Part shown: piece by piece, positions 16,675 to 24,122 of the stretch
Layout: every line of letters begins with the position of its first letter
Position numbering within the stretch: position 1 is the first letter of the stretch
Assembly: GCF_001280015.1 (NCBI RefSeq)
Contig: NZ_LGDV01000240.1
Span: 1-25,463, forward strand
DNA: 25,463 nucleotides
Direction of reading: 5' to 3'
Source of the DNA: Streptomyces sp. MMG1121
GTDB lineage: Bacteria > Actinomycetota > Actinomycetes > Streptomycetales > Streptomycetaceae
The notes under the pieces: generated by a model
Database searches by the model: none
Seen by the model: only the letters and a program-made list of their open reading frames with translations
What the model was told of the DNA's origin: nothing
Made by a program: the position numbers and the translations under genes

Positions 16675-16710
16675 GTCGAGTTGCAACGGATCCGCTCTTG
16701 TGAACTCGAC
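16675..16710. terminator. Inverted repeat after the MerR-PP2C gene
   Basis: GTCGAGTT at 16675-16682 and AACTCGAC at 16703-16710 are perfect reverse complements around a 20-bp loop. It begins 18 bp past the stop codon. It may act as a terminator or mark the boundary with the transposase relic; the long loop makes termination only moderately likely. Confidence 0.35.
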
Positions 16711-16724
16711 CGCGAGGCGGAGTG

Positions 16725-16988
16725 CAGGACCTTCAGCAGACCGGGCGCGCGTTGGGCGAGCAGGTGGGTGACTGCGCTGGTGTAGGCGTGGGCGGTGGAC
16801 TCGCTGATCCCGAACCCGGCGGCGATCTTCGCCAGGGTGGTGTGCTCGCGCAGGTACACCAGTGCCACCATCGCGCGCTGGGACGGCCGGAGCTTGCAGC
16901 GTCGGTCGCCCTCACGGGTGACGATGAGCATGGTGACCCATTCCACGAGCGCATGCGGCAGGTCGAGTGCGGCAGGATAGATGACCAA
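16725..16988 (-). pseudogene. N-terminal relic of a DDE transposase
   Basis: About 88 residues are readable: [59 protein letters not shown] and [19 protein letters not shown]. This is the helix-turn-helix N-terminal domain of a DDE superfamily transposase common in Streptomyces, related in layout to the intact one at 23349. The match ends at LLKVL and the catalytic domain is absent. Translation would start at a TTG at 16988, inside an inverted repeat. The relic marks the left boundary of the desaturase/ketosynthase cluster. Confidence 0.8.
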
Positions 16989-17056
16989 CGAGGCCCTTGA
17001 GCAGCGTGGTTGAGACGTCAGACATCTCGATCAACAGCCCGGGGGCCTCGCTCGTT
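16987..17056. repeat. Interrupted inverted repeat flanking the transposase relic start
   Basis: AACGAGGCCC at 16987-16996 pairs with GGGCCTCG-CTCGTT at 17043-17056, with a 4-base difference inside the right arm. It overlaps the start of the transposase relic and lies 48 bp from the ketosynthase stop. It could be a terminator for the ketosynthase operon or the remains of an IS end. Confidence 0.35.
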
Positions 17057-17104
17057 GCGCTTGGCGGGCGTCACCTGATCGGGGCCCGGCTCGAAGAAGC
17101 TCAG

Positions 17105-18331
17105 TCAAGCGACACCAAGCACGAGCACCGCGTTCTGTCCGCCGAATCCGAACGAGGTGGATATCGCTAGTTCGAACGTCGCCTGGCGAGGGCGTCCCGT
17201 GACTATGTCTAGTTCCCGGCCGGGCTCCTGGCGGGTGAGGTTGGCCGTCGGCGGTACCTCCTGCCTCTCAAGGGCAACGACGGTCAGTGCGGCTTCGATG
17301 GCCCCCGCAGCGCCCAGCGCATGCCCGATGATGCTCTTGCCCGCAGTCACGGCCGGGGGGATGCCGTTGAAGACCTTCAGCAGCACCAGCGCCTCGGCGG
17401 CGTCGCCCAACCGGGTCGAGGTGCCGTGGGCGCTGACATGCCCGATGTCACCAGGTTTGCAGCCCGCGTCGTCCAGTGCTTGCCGCACCGCTTGCTCGGC
17501 CCCTGCTCCGCCGGGGTCCGGCGCTACGGGGTGATAAGCGTCCGCGGACGCACCGTAGCCACGCAGCACGGCGCGCGGCCGTGCGCCTCGCTTCCGGGCA
17601 TGGGCAAGCCGCTCCAGGACCAGGACCGCCGCTCCTTCGCCCAGGACGAATCCGTCGCGTTCGCAGTCGAAAGGGCGGCAAGCGAGTTGGGGCTGTCCGG
17701 TGCGGGTGGACAGGGCCCGCATCTGGGTGAAGCAGGCGGAGGTCATCCGGGATCCGGCCTCGGCGCCACCGGCCAGGACAACGTCGCACGCGCCGCCGCG
17801 CAGTATGTCGCGGGCTACTCCCAGGGCCGTCGTCCCGGAAGCGCAAGCGCTGGAGACGGTGAAGTTCGGGCCCCGAGCCCCGACGTCGATCGCGATCTGC
17901 CCCGCGATCATGCTCGGGATGCTGCGGGGCAGGGCAAGGGGAGAGACCGCTCCGGGCCTGCCTTGGTCCAGCAGGACGAACTCCCGGGTGTAGGTTCGCA
18001 GACTGTTCGAACCTACACCCAACACCACGCCAATGCGCTGGGGAGGTCCTTGTGAGACGTCCAGCTTGGCGTCGGCCACCGCCCGGCGGGCCGCTGCGAG
18101 CCCGAGGTGGGCAAACCGGTCCAGACGGTTGGCGAGTCGGGGGCCGAATTCCGCCGACGGGTCAAAGTCCGGAACGCTGCAGGCGATGTCTACGGGAAGG
18201 CCCTCCAGGGCGGGGTCCTTGCGAGCTAGCGACTGCCCTTTCGTCAGGGTCTTCCAGATGCTCGCCGGATCGCTGCCGGCCGGAGTGAGCAGGCCCAGGC
18301 CAGTGACCACGACCTCACCGCGCCGCCGCAT
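17105..18331 (-). CDS. FabF-type beta-ketoacyl-ACP synthase
   Basis: With ATG 18331 as start the protein has 408 aa, the normal KAS II length. This ATG follows a GGAGG a few bases upstream; a longer frame to 18526 lies inside the upstream desaturase gene. The catalytic triad is intact: C163 in SSACASGTTALG, H302 in SAHGTSTRLGD and H337 in GKSIIGHALGAAGA, with the supporting K332. GFGGQN closes the fold. It catalyses decarboxylative condensation of malonyl-ACP with an acyl chain. No chain-length-factor partner is present, so it resembles a single fatty-acid-type KS rather than an aromatic PKS pair. Its start overlaps the end of the desaturase gene by 17 bp, showing tight coupling in an FAD enzyme-ACP-desaturase-KS operon. 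It probably extends a dedicated acyl chain on the cluster ACP. Confidence 0.93.
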   Translation of the reverse strand: MRRRGEVVVTGLGLLTPAGSDPASIWKTLTKGQSLARKDPALEGLPVDIACSVPDFDPSAEFGPRLANRLDRFAHLGLAAARRAVADAKLDVSQGPPQRIGVVLGVGSNSLRTYTREFVLLDQGRPGAVSPLALPRSIPSMIAGQIAIDVGARGPNFTVSSACASGTTALGVARDILRGGACDVVLAGGAEAGSRMTSACFTQMRALSTRTGQPQLACRPFDCERDGFVLGEGAAVLVLERLAHARKRGARPRAVLRGYGASADAYHPVAPDPGGAGAEQAVRQALDDAGCKPGDIGHVSAHGTSTRLGDAAEALVLLKVFNGIPPAVTAGKSIIGHALGAAGAIEAALTVVALERQEVPPTANLTRQEPGRELDIVTGRPRQATFELAISTSFGFGGQNAVLVLGVA

Positions 18332-19286
18332 GAGCCCCTCCACCGTGGCCACCGCTGCGGTGGCGATGCGATTCCTCGCGCTGCCTCCGGAGTTCTTCCA
18401 GGCGCTGGCCTTGGTCGCGCAGCCTCTCCAGGTGCCGTCCGACTCGTTCCCGAGCTTCTTCTCCTGCTGGCCCCAAGTCCCCGCGGTCCATGATGTATAA
18501 GGCTTGAAGCAGCGGCATGAGAACATTGTCGTGGTGTACGACGAGGTCGTAGATGCCGGCCACCGCTATGCGCGCCGCTCGGCCGCGGAAGCCGGGGATT
18601 CCGTGCCCGGGCATCCGGAAGTTACAGATGACATCTGCGAAGGCGCGGACCATGTGATTAGGTGTCAATTCTAGGGCGTGGGCGCAGATGTTCCGGTAGA
18701 AGAGCATGTGCAGGTTTTCGTCGGCGGCAATGCGGTTCATCAGCCGTGTTCCCTGCGCCTCGCCGCACATGCGGCCCGCGTTGCGGTGTGCCTCGCGGGT
18801 GGCCAGTTCCTGGACAGTCACATAGGCCAGCGCGTGGGCCACACTTGGCATGCCGCTGTCGTAGCCGTTGCTGACGTGGCTCATCCTGGCGCGCTCCAAC
18901 GCCACCGGGTCCAGGCCGCGCACTGCATGCAGATATGCGCGTAGCGCGTCCGAGTGCCGACCTTCCTCCGCTGTCCAACGGTGCACCCAGGTTCCCCAGG
19001 CGGTCTCCCGGCCGAAGCGCGAGGCGATCTCGAAGTGGTAGCTGGGCAGGTTGTCCTCGGTCAGCAGGTTAATCAGAAGGGCGTCTCGCACTGTGGGCGG
19101 AAGCGGGGACTGTTCGGGCCTCCAGGGTTCGCCGTCCAGTGGGCCGTCAAAGTCTTGTGCCGAGCTCCAGGGGATGTATTGGTGTGGAAACCACTCACGG
19201 GACGTGGCAATGTGCCGGTCGACTTGACGGGCAACAGCAGGCTCCAGTTCCGAGAGCAGATCGACGTGCTCTTGGGCATGAGGCAT
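18315..19286 (-). CDS. Soluble diiron acyl-ACP desaturase (first copy)
   Basis: The 323-aa product belongs to the stearoyl-ACP desaturase (FA_desaturase_2) family, related in layout to mycobacterial DesA proteins. All six expected diiron ligands are visible: E77 (LLTEDNLPSYH), E108 and H111 (EEGRH), E160 (YVTVQELATR), and E190 and H193 (DENLH). The N-terminal HQYIPWS and FDG words are also typical. It should use O2 and reduced ferredoxin to insert a double bond into an ACP-bound chain; chain and position are unknown. The Arg/His-rich tail (from about 285) is an extra C-terminal extension. Its ATG directly follows the TAG of the ACP gene, and its end overlaps the ketosynthase start, so it is translationally coupled on both sides. 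Confidence 0.92.
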   Translation of the reverse strand: MPHAQEHVDLLSELEPAVARQVDRHIATSREWFPHQYIPWSSAQDFDGPLDGEPWRPEQSPLPPTVRDALLINLLTEDNLPSYHFEIASRFGRETAWGTWVHRWTAEEGRHSDALRAYLHAVRGLDPVALERARMSHVSNGYDSGMPSVAHALAYVTVQELATREAHRNAGRMCGEAQGTRLMNRIAADENLHMLFYRNICAHALELTPNHMVRAFADVICNFRMPGHGIPGFRGRAARIAVAGIYDLVVHHDNVLMPLLQALYIMDRGDLGPAGEEARERVGRHLERLRDQGQRLEELRRQREESHRHRSGGHGGGAHAAAR

Positions 19287-19586
19287 CTACGCGTCGCTTC
19301 CTGTCTCCTGTCGCGACCCCGGCCACTGAGCGGGGGCCGAGTGCAGTGCAGAGGTGAGCAGCGCGGCCACCGCTGACAGGGGGTCGGAAGGGGTGACCAG
19401 CTCAAAGTCTTCGAGCAAGCGTTTCCCTGTCTGATTTTCTAGCGCGACGATCAGCTCCAGCAATCCGAGCGAGTCGAGACCCAGCTGTTCGAGTGTGGCG
19501 TCGGGTCGCAACCGCTCTTCCTCGATGGAAAATTGCTCCGCGAGAAACGCGACGAGGCTTTCCTCAGTGAATTCATGCCGTTCCAT
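19287..19586 (-). CDS. Acyl carrier protein
   Basis: This 99-aa acidic protein has the ACP core LEQLGLDSLGLLELIVALE, with the phosphopantetheine-bearing Ser at S39 in the DSL motif. The helical FTEESLVAFLAEQF start and LLEDFELVTPSDPLSAVAAL end are typical of stand-alone ACPs. The final 20 residues (SAPAQWPGSR and beyond) are an extension. The start ATG has GGAG shortly upstream. Its stop TAG is immediately followed by the desaturase ATG with no intervening base. It is the likely carrier for the substrate of both desaturases and the ketosynthases. It is separated by 52 bp from the upstream FAD enzyme gene in the same operon. Confidence 0.95.
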   Translation of the reverse strand: MERHEFTEESLVAFLAEQFSIEEERLRPDATLEQLGLDSLGLLELIVALENQTGKRLLEDFELVTPSDPLSAVAALLTSALHSAPAQWPGSRQETGSDA

Positions 19587-19638
19587 TTTCTCCGGCCCTC
19601 ATTTCCGAGCTCCTGTGCGGATGATGTATTTTGATGAC

Positions 19639-20919
19639 TTACTCCCTCCGCTCTGTTGCAGCGCCGAAGAACCGCTTGGCCACCCACTGCGCGTAAGAGA
19701 CATTGCACTCATTGAGTTCGAAGGAGGGAAGGCTTCCGACTAGGTAGGTGTTCTGCCGCCCCTGGTTCTTTTCGATTCGCTCGTAGATGCCATCGGCGAT
19801 ATCACTTCCGCTGAAGTGCGGCATGCGTGACCAGTGGCGGTGGTTGCGCACCTCGAGGAGGCGTCCGCCGATCCTTTCGATCTCATTGCGCAGCAACTCC
19901 ACGGATTCCGCTGGACCCAGAGACTTGCTGCCGTAGGAGTAGCAAACAGTCCAGTCCGTGTCGGCGTATTGGCTGCGCCATGCGACCAACTGACCAGGAG
20001 GCACAGGGTTTTGCAGGGGTTCCCCGATGATGAAAGTCCCTGGTCTGGGGAGCCCCGAGACACGGCACATCGTCGTGCAGTAGTCGAGCCTGCGTACCCG
20101 CGCGGCGATCTCACGTTCGTCCTCGCTAGCGTCCAGCAGCGGCAAAGCCTGGTCGACGGGGATGGTGATGACCAGGTCATCGGCAGTCACTGAGCCTGCG
20201 CTGGTGTGGATACGGATACACGGACCGCTCCGGTCGACCGAGAGGACCTCGACGCCGCACCGGACGTCACTGAGGTCTGCCGCCATGCGGTCCCACAGTT
20301 GCCAGAACCCCCCGGTAACGGTGAATGGAGCCCGGTGGCCGAACGGACCCGGACTGCTGGTGAAATAATAGGCGGCCACCTTGGCGAAATAGAGGGCCGG
20401 CAGGGCGTCATCCAGTGCCCCGAACCCCCCAGCGGTGAAACAGGCCCCCACCGTTTCGAACAGACCGTCGAGGCCCCTTTCGGCCAGCCAGTCACGCGCC
20501 GACATTGACAGTGCGCCTGAATGATGCAGTCCCGGCTCCCCGATACGTGGGAACTCGTACCGCTGGAATTCGGCGTATCGCGCCAAGAGGGCGTGCTGCT
20601 CACCGACAACTGCCATGCGGACTGCCGATTTGCTGCCTCGGTTGTATTTAAATACCGGAGACGGTTCCGTGGTCAGCCCGTAATCGCGGATCAATGCTCC
20701 GACTCGGCGGTACCCATTGCCGCAAATTCGGCCACAGATGTCATAGAATCTGCCATCGATGACTTCCGTGGCGCAGGGACCCCCAACGGTCCCGCTCACC
20801 TCCAGGACAATTGCGTGATGCCCTACGCTCTCCACCTCGCGGGCAAATGAAAGACCGGCAGCGCCGCCACCCAGGACAGCAATCGTCCGACCATTTCCGA
20901 CGCTTTCATTCGAGGACAT
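19639..20919 (-). CDS. FAD-dependent oxidoreductase resembling polyunsaturated fatty acid isomerase
   Basis: The 426-aa protein (start ATG 20919, preceded by AAGGGA; GTG 20961 and ATG 20958 lack a ribosome site) is a flavin amine-oxidase-fold enzyme. It has the FAD motif IAVLGGGAAGLSFAREVE at 13-30, VGGPCATEV, a DDLVITIPVDQAL block near 265 and a C-terminal QGRQNTYLVGSLPSFEL region. Compared from memory with the Propionibacterium linoleate isomerase PAI, the DA-x-x-DERE stretch after LVI(L)T-P and the C-terminal PHxSxxD...YE(K/R)xxxxQGR(R/Q)NT(F/Y) region correspond closely, including spacing. PAI shifts a double bond of a cis-diene into conjugation without net redox. First gene of the operon with ACP, desaturase and KS, it is a strong candidate to conjugate double bonds made by the desaturases. 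Alternatives are a saturase/dehydrogenase or a carotenoid-desaturase-like oxidase. Confidence 0.8.
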   Translation of the reverse strand: MSSNESVGNGRTIAVLGGGAAGLSFAREVESVGHHAIVLEVSGTVGGPCATEVIDGRFYDICGRICGNGYRRVGALIRDYGLTTEPSPVFKYNRGSKSAVRMAVVGEQHALLARYAEFQRYEFPRIGEPGLHHSGALSMSARDWLAERGLDGLFETVGACFTAGGFGALDDALPALYFAKVAAYYFTSSPGPFGHRAPFTVTGGFWQLWDRMAADLSDVRCGVEVLSVDRSGPCIRIHTSAGSVTADDLVITIPVDQALPLLDASEDEREIAARVRRLDYCTTMCRVSGLPRPGTFIIGEPLQNPVPPGQLVAWRSQYADTDWTVCYSYGSKSLGPAESVELLRNEIERIGGRLLEVRNHRHWSRMPHFSGSDIADGIYERIEKNQGRQNTYLVGSLPSFELNECNVSYAQWVAKRFFGAATERRE

Positions 20920-20961
20920 GACGCCATCCCTTTTAACCCGTTTCCATTCCGAAGTCATCAC

Positions 20962-21196
20962 CCGAAGAGGTTGGCGTTGATCATATAATCCTGAATGCGT
21001 TCATGCCCCATGGGTAATACGGAGAGCCTAGGGGATTTTGCGGCAGGCTTCACAGGTGTCTCACTCGAATGAGTGATACTGTATGCAGACCCTGTGATCC
21101 GATAGCGAGAGCGCCTAACATGGCTGATCGTTGCGCGACACAGATCCTTCACGGCTTTTCTCCTTGCGGTATTTCTGCACCTTCAGGTGGCCGCCA
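20962..21196. promoter_or_regulatory. Divergent promoter region of the acyl-modification cluster
   Basis: These 235 bp separate the two divergent operons and are noticeably AT-richer than the surroundings. A perfect dyad TCACTC-GAAT-GAGTGA lies at 21061-21076. The plus-strand word GATACT (21075-21080) overlaps its right edge and could be a -10. On the minus strand TATGAT (20980-20985 on the plus coordinate) is a good -10 candidate for the FAD-enzyme operon. The dyad is well placed for a regulator acting on both directions. No regulator gene is present in the visible cluster. Confidence 0.5.
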
Positions 21197-22111
21197 ATGG
21201 CAAAGAAACCCCTGCCTCACGACGACACGGCTCTCGTCCTGGAGCTCGAACCAATCGCCGGGCGGGCGCTCGATGCCCACCTCAAAAGTGCCGAGGAGTG
21301 GTATCCGCATCAGTATGTCCCCTGGAGTAAGGGGACCAATTTTGACGGAGTTTTGGGAGGGGAGCCCTGGGATCCTGAGCGGCGGGTGATCACCCAGGCG
21401 GCACGGGACGGCCTGCTGCACAACTTGCTCAGCGAGGAGAATCTTCCCGCTTACCATCGGGTAGTTTCTGAAGTGTTCGGGGAAGATGGCGCCTGGGGGG
21501 CTTGGATCAACCGTTGGACGGCAGAGGAAGGGCGCCACGGAATGGCCATCCGTGACTATTTGATGGTCACCCGCGCGGCTGACCCTGTGGCCTTGGAGGA
21601 TGCCCGCCGTGAACACGTCCAGCGAGGCTACGGAATTGATTATCATGGAGATTTCCTCGGCTCCCTGATCTATGTGACGTTACAGGAACTGGCCACACGT
21701 GTTTCCTACAGGAACATCAGGAAGGTGTGCGGCGACAGCGCCTGCGAAGCCCTCATGCATCGCATCGCACAGGACGAGAACCGGCATATGTTGTTCTACC
21801 GGACAGTCCTGGACTCGGCCATGGAAATCGAACCGGACCGTGTCGTGAGTGCCTGCGCCGAAGTAATCGCCACGTTTCGCTCCCCAGGCCATGGAGCGCC
21901 CGGATTCGGGCAGCTGGCTCTCTCCATGATGCGTTCCGGGATCTACACACCGGCATGCCACCACTACGAGGTTGTGGTTCCGCTGATGCGATTTCTGCGG
22001 GTGTTCGACATGCCAAGCCTCCGGAGTGATGGTGAATCCTCCCGTGAGAAGCTCGCAGGCATCATGGAGAAGTCCGAACTGCGGGCCCGTAGGTTCGCCT
22101 CAGCGGGGTGA
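21197..22111 (+). CDS. Soluble diiron acyl-ACP desaturase (second copy, TTA-containing)
   Basis: The 304-aa product is a second acyl-ACP desaturase, clearly related to the one at 18315-19286 (shared HQY-PWS, ENLPAYH, WTAEEGRH, QELATR, RNI and DEN-HMLFYR words). The six diiron ligands are intact: E80, E111, H114, E164, E194 and H197. ATG 21197 has AGGTGG 6 bp upstream; a longer frame to 21131 adds an unrelated leader. It lacks the basic tail of the first copy. Leu162 is encoded by TTA (21680-21682), a rare codon in Streptomyces read only by the bldA tRNA. I did not notice another TTA codon in the cluster, so developmental control of this step is plausible. It is the first gene of the plus-strand operon, 12 bp before the KAS III gene. 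A diene would need two such enzymes. Confidence 0.93.
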   Translation: MAKKPLPHDDTALVLELEPIAGRALDAHLKSAEEWYPHQYVPWSKGTNFDGVLGGEPWDPERRVITQAARDGLLHNLLSEENLPAYHRVVSEVFGEDGAWGAWINRWTAEEGRHGMAIRDYLMVTRAADPVALEDARREHVQRGYGIDYHGDFLGSLIYVTLQELATRVSYRNIRKVCGDSACEALMHRIAQDENRHMLFYRTVLDSAMEIEPDRVVSACAEVIATFRSPGHGAPGFGQLALSMMRSGIYTPACHHYEVVVPLMRFLRVFDMPSLRSDGESSREKLAGIMEKSELRARRFASAG

Positions 22112-22123
22112 ACACAGGCTCCC

Positions 22124-23188
22124 GTGGATTACATGACGGCAGGGGTTGTTGAGTTGCCCTGGACAAGCGAGGTACGGGCCCGGCTAGCCGGAACGGCGGT
22201 CTACCTGCCCGAGCGATGGGTCAGCATGGAGGAACGCGAAGCGGAGATTGCCGCCGCCAGCGGCTCCTTTCGCCCGCCGGCAGGTCTGGTAACGCGGCTC
22301 ACCGGCGTCAAGGGCGTCTACATGGCCGCCCGGAACGAGCAGCCGTCCGACCTCGCCGCAAGCGCCGCGCGGACGGTTCTGACTGACACAGGAACACGAC
22401 CATCAGACATCGATCTTGTCATCTTCGCAGCGTGTTCACAGGACATGACAGAGCCCGCTACAGCCCATATCGTGGCGGACAAACTTGGGGTGTCCTGCCC
22501 GGTCTTCGACGTGAAGAACGCGTGCAACAGTGTTCTCAACGCTCTTGAGCTCACTCAGGCGCTGATTTCCGGCCGCCAGTACCGGACGGTGCTGGTCACC
22601 TGCGGAGAGTTGCCCTCGGTCTCTGTGCGGTACCGGGTTCCCGACGCTGCCGCGTTCGCCAGGGCCTTCCCCTCCTACGGGTTTTCGGACGCCGGTGCGG
22701 CCATGCTGTTCACGGCAGGTGCGGCGGGGCCATCATCAGCGGGCATCCTGCGGTGCCGGTTTGCCGCCGATTCCTCGGTCTGGCCAGCGGCGACCGTCCG
22801 CTACGGCGGGGCTGCCTCGGTGCGAGATCCCGACGAAGAAGACCGGTACTTCCGGATGGAAGGCACACGCCTGCAAGCCAGCCTGCGCGCCCAAGGACCA
22901 TTGCTGCACGCTTGGCTGGAGGAGTGGGGCCTAACACTGACGGACTTCGCCTTCATCGGAGTCCACCAAGTGGCCTTCAGCGACATCGAGGCGCTGTGCG
23001 CCGAAGCGGGAGTTCCTCGTGACCGATTCGTGGTGACACTGCCCGACCACGGCAACGTCGCCGCTGCTTCCCTTCCTCTCCAACTGTTCCATGCCGTGGA
23101 GACAGGCAAGGCCAAGCAAGGCGATCTCATCGCTCTCACTGGTGCCGCGGCGGGCAGCAGTGGCGGCCTGGCGGTCATGCGGCTGTGA
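22124..23188 (+). CDS. KAS III (FabH)-like ketosynthase
   Basis: The 354-aa thiolase-fold protein has the KAS III triad: C134 (KNACNSVLNAL), H281 (IGVHQVAFS) and N311 (DHGNVAAASLPL). The GLVTRLTGVKGVYMA segment near 54-68 and VIFAACSQDMTEP near 99-111 match the usual opening. KAS III enzymes either prime chain synthesis from an acyl-CoA or, in natural-product pathways, condense or esterify acyl groups. The intact Cys-His-Asn set favours condensation. The GTG start at 22124 follows the desaturase stop by 12 bp; ATG 22133 is an alternative and the ribosome sites are weak. The gene is in the desaturase operon. A GTG directly abuts its stop, opening a third small ORF later split by an IS. Confidence 0.92.
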   Translation: MDYMTAGVVELPWTSEVRARLAGTAVYLPERWVSMEEREAEIAAASGSFRPPAGLVTRLTGVKGVYMAARNEQPSDLAASAARTVLTDTGTRPSDIDLVIFAACSQDMTEPATAHIVADKLGVSCPVFDVKNACNSVLNALELTQALISGRQYRTVLVTCGELPSVSVRYRVPDAAAFARAFPSYGFSDAGAAMLFTAGAAGPSSAGILRCRFAADSSVWPAATVRYGGAASVRDPDEEDRYFRMEGTRLQASLRAQGPLLHAWLEEWGLTLTDFAFIGVHQVAFSDIEALCAEAGVPRDRFVVTLPDHGNVAAASLPLQLFHAVETGKAKQGDLIALTGAAAGSSGGLAVMRL

Positions 23189-23231
23189 GTGCGTGTTCCG
23201 CGAGAATTCACCGAATTTCAGGTTGAGTTGA

Positions 23232-24122
23232 ACTGAGCCCTTTTCAAGCTGGCGGCGCTGACCTCGAGTTGGACTGTCCTGCACAACGACGAAGCTCCTG
23301 GTAGACGAGTTCTCGACCAGGATCACCCGTGTCCGTCAGGAGCTTCGCGTGCTTGCCTACCCGTCCTTGATTGATCTGTCCAGCCGCACCTTGCGGTTCC
23401 TGACCGGGCAACTGACAGCCCGGCAGCAGGAGATCGGAACGCGGTGGCGGCGCCTTCCTGCCGGACGTCAGGCCCTGCTCGCCCTGGCCCACCTGCGGTG
23501 CGGTGACACTTACGCCCAGCTCGCCGCCGGGTTCGGCATCGGGATCGCGGCCGCGTACCGCTACATACGTGAAGCCGTCGAGGCCCTGGCCGCCCTCGCG
23601 CCGTCCCTGGACGAGGCGATGACGACGATCCGGGCGAAGGCGTTCGTCATCCTCGACGGCACCTTGCTGCCGATCGACCGCATCGCCGCCGACGCCCCGT
23701 ACTACTCCGGGAAACATAAACGCCACGGCATGAACGTCCAGGTCCTCACCGATCCCTTCGGACGACTGCTCTGGGCCTCGCCGGCTCTGCCCGGCTCGAC
23801 TCACGACCTGACCGCCGCGCGGCAGCACGGGATCACCGAAGCCCTCGCCCATGCGGGGCTCAAATGTTGGGCGGCCAAGGCGTATCAAGGCGCCGGCGGA
23901 TCCGTCCGGGTTCCGTTTCGGGGCCGCCGCCTCAAGCGATGGAAGGGTCGCCACAACATCACCCACGGCAAGATCCGCTGCCTCGGCGAGCGGGCCATGG
24001 CCGCCATCAAGGGCTGGCGCCCCCTGCGCAAGCTCCGCTGCAGCACCAACCGAATCACCGACGTGATGAAGGCCGTCCTCGTCCTTCACCACGCATCAGA
24101 GTGAGGTTGGAAAAGGCTCAGT
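23232..24122. mobile_element. Insertion sequence with intact DDE transposase
   Basis: The element is bounded by imperfect terminal inverted repeats. The left end reads ACTGAGCCCTTTTCAAGC, and the right end read inward is ACTGAGCCTTTTCCAACC, differing by one shifted C and a further mismatch. Length is about 891 bp with one transposase gene filling most of it. No clear target-site duplication is visible, so the exact ends may be a few bases inside. It interrupts the small ORF downstream of the KAS III gene. Confidence 0.8.
23349..24104 (+). CDS. IS transposase, DDE superfamily (IS5-like)
   Basis: The 251-aa protein starts at GTG 23349. It has an N-terminal helix-turn-helix region (LPAGRQALLALAHLRCGDT, AAGFGIGIAAAYRYIREA) and a DDE catalytic domain. 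The candidate triad is Asp in VILDGTLLPID, Asp in GSTHDLTAARQHG and Glu in LGERAMAAIKGW. The C-terminal RITDVMKAVLVLHHA is typical. It appears intact and sits between matching terminal inverted repeats, so the element may still be mobile. It belongs to the same broad family as the relic at 16725-16988, and the two could have framed the cluster for rearrangement. Confidence 0.92.
   Translation: MLAYPSLIDLSSRTLRFLTGQLTARQQEIGTRWRRLPAGRQALLALAHLRCGDTYAQLAAGFGIGIAAAYRYIREAVEALAALAPSLDEAMTTIRAKAFVILDGTLLPIDRIAADAPYYSGKHKRHGMNVQVLTDPFGRLLWASPALPGSTHDLTAARQHGITEALAHAGLKCWAAKAYQGAGGSVRVPFRGRRLKRWKGRHNITHGKIRCLGERAMAAIKGWRPLRKLRCSTNRITDVMKAVLVLHHASE

Noticed and set aside
16987..17056. Recombination site or tRNA-like structure
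   Set aside because: The arms are only an interrupted inverted repeat with no cloverleaf, anticodon arm or CCA end.
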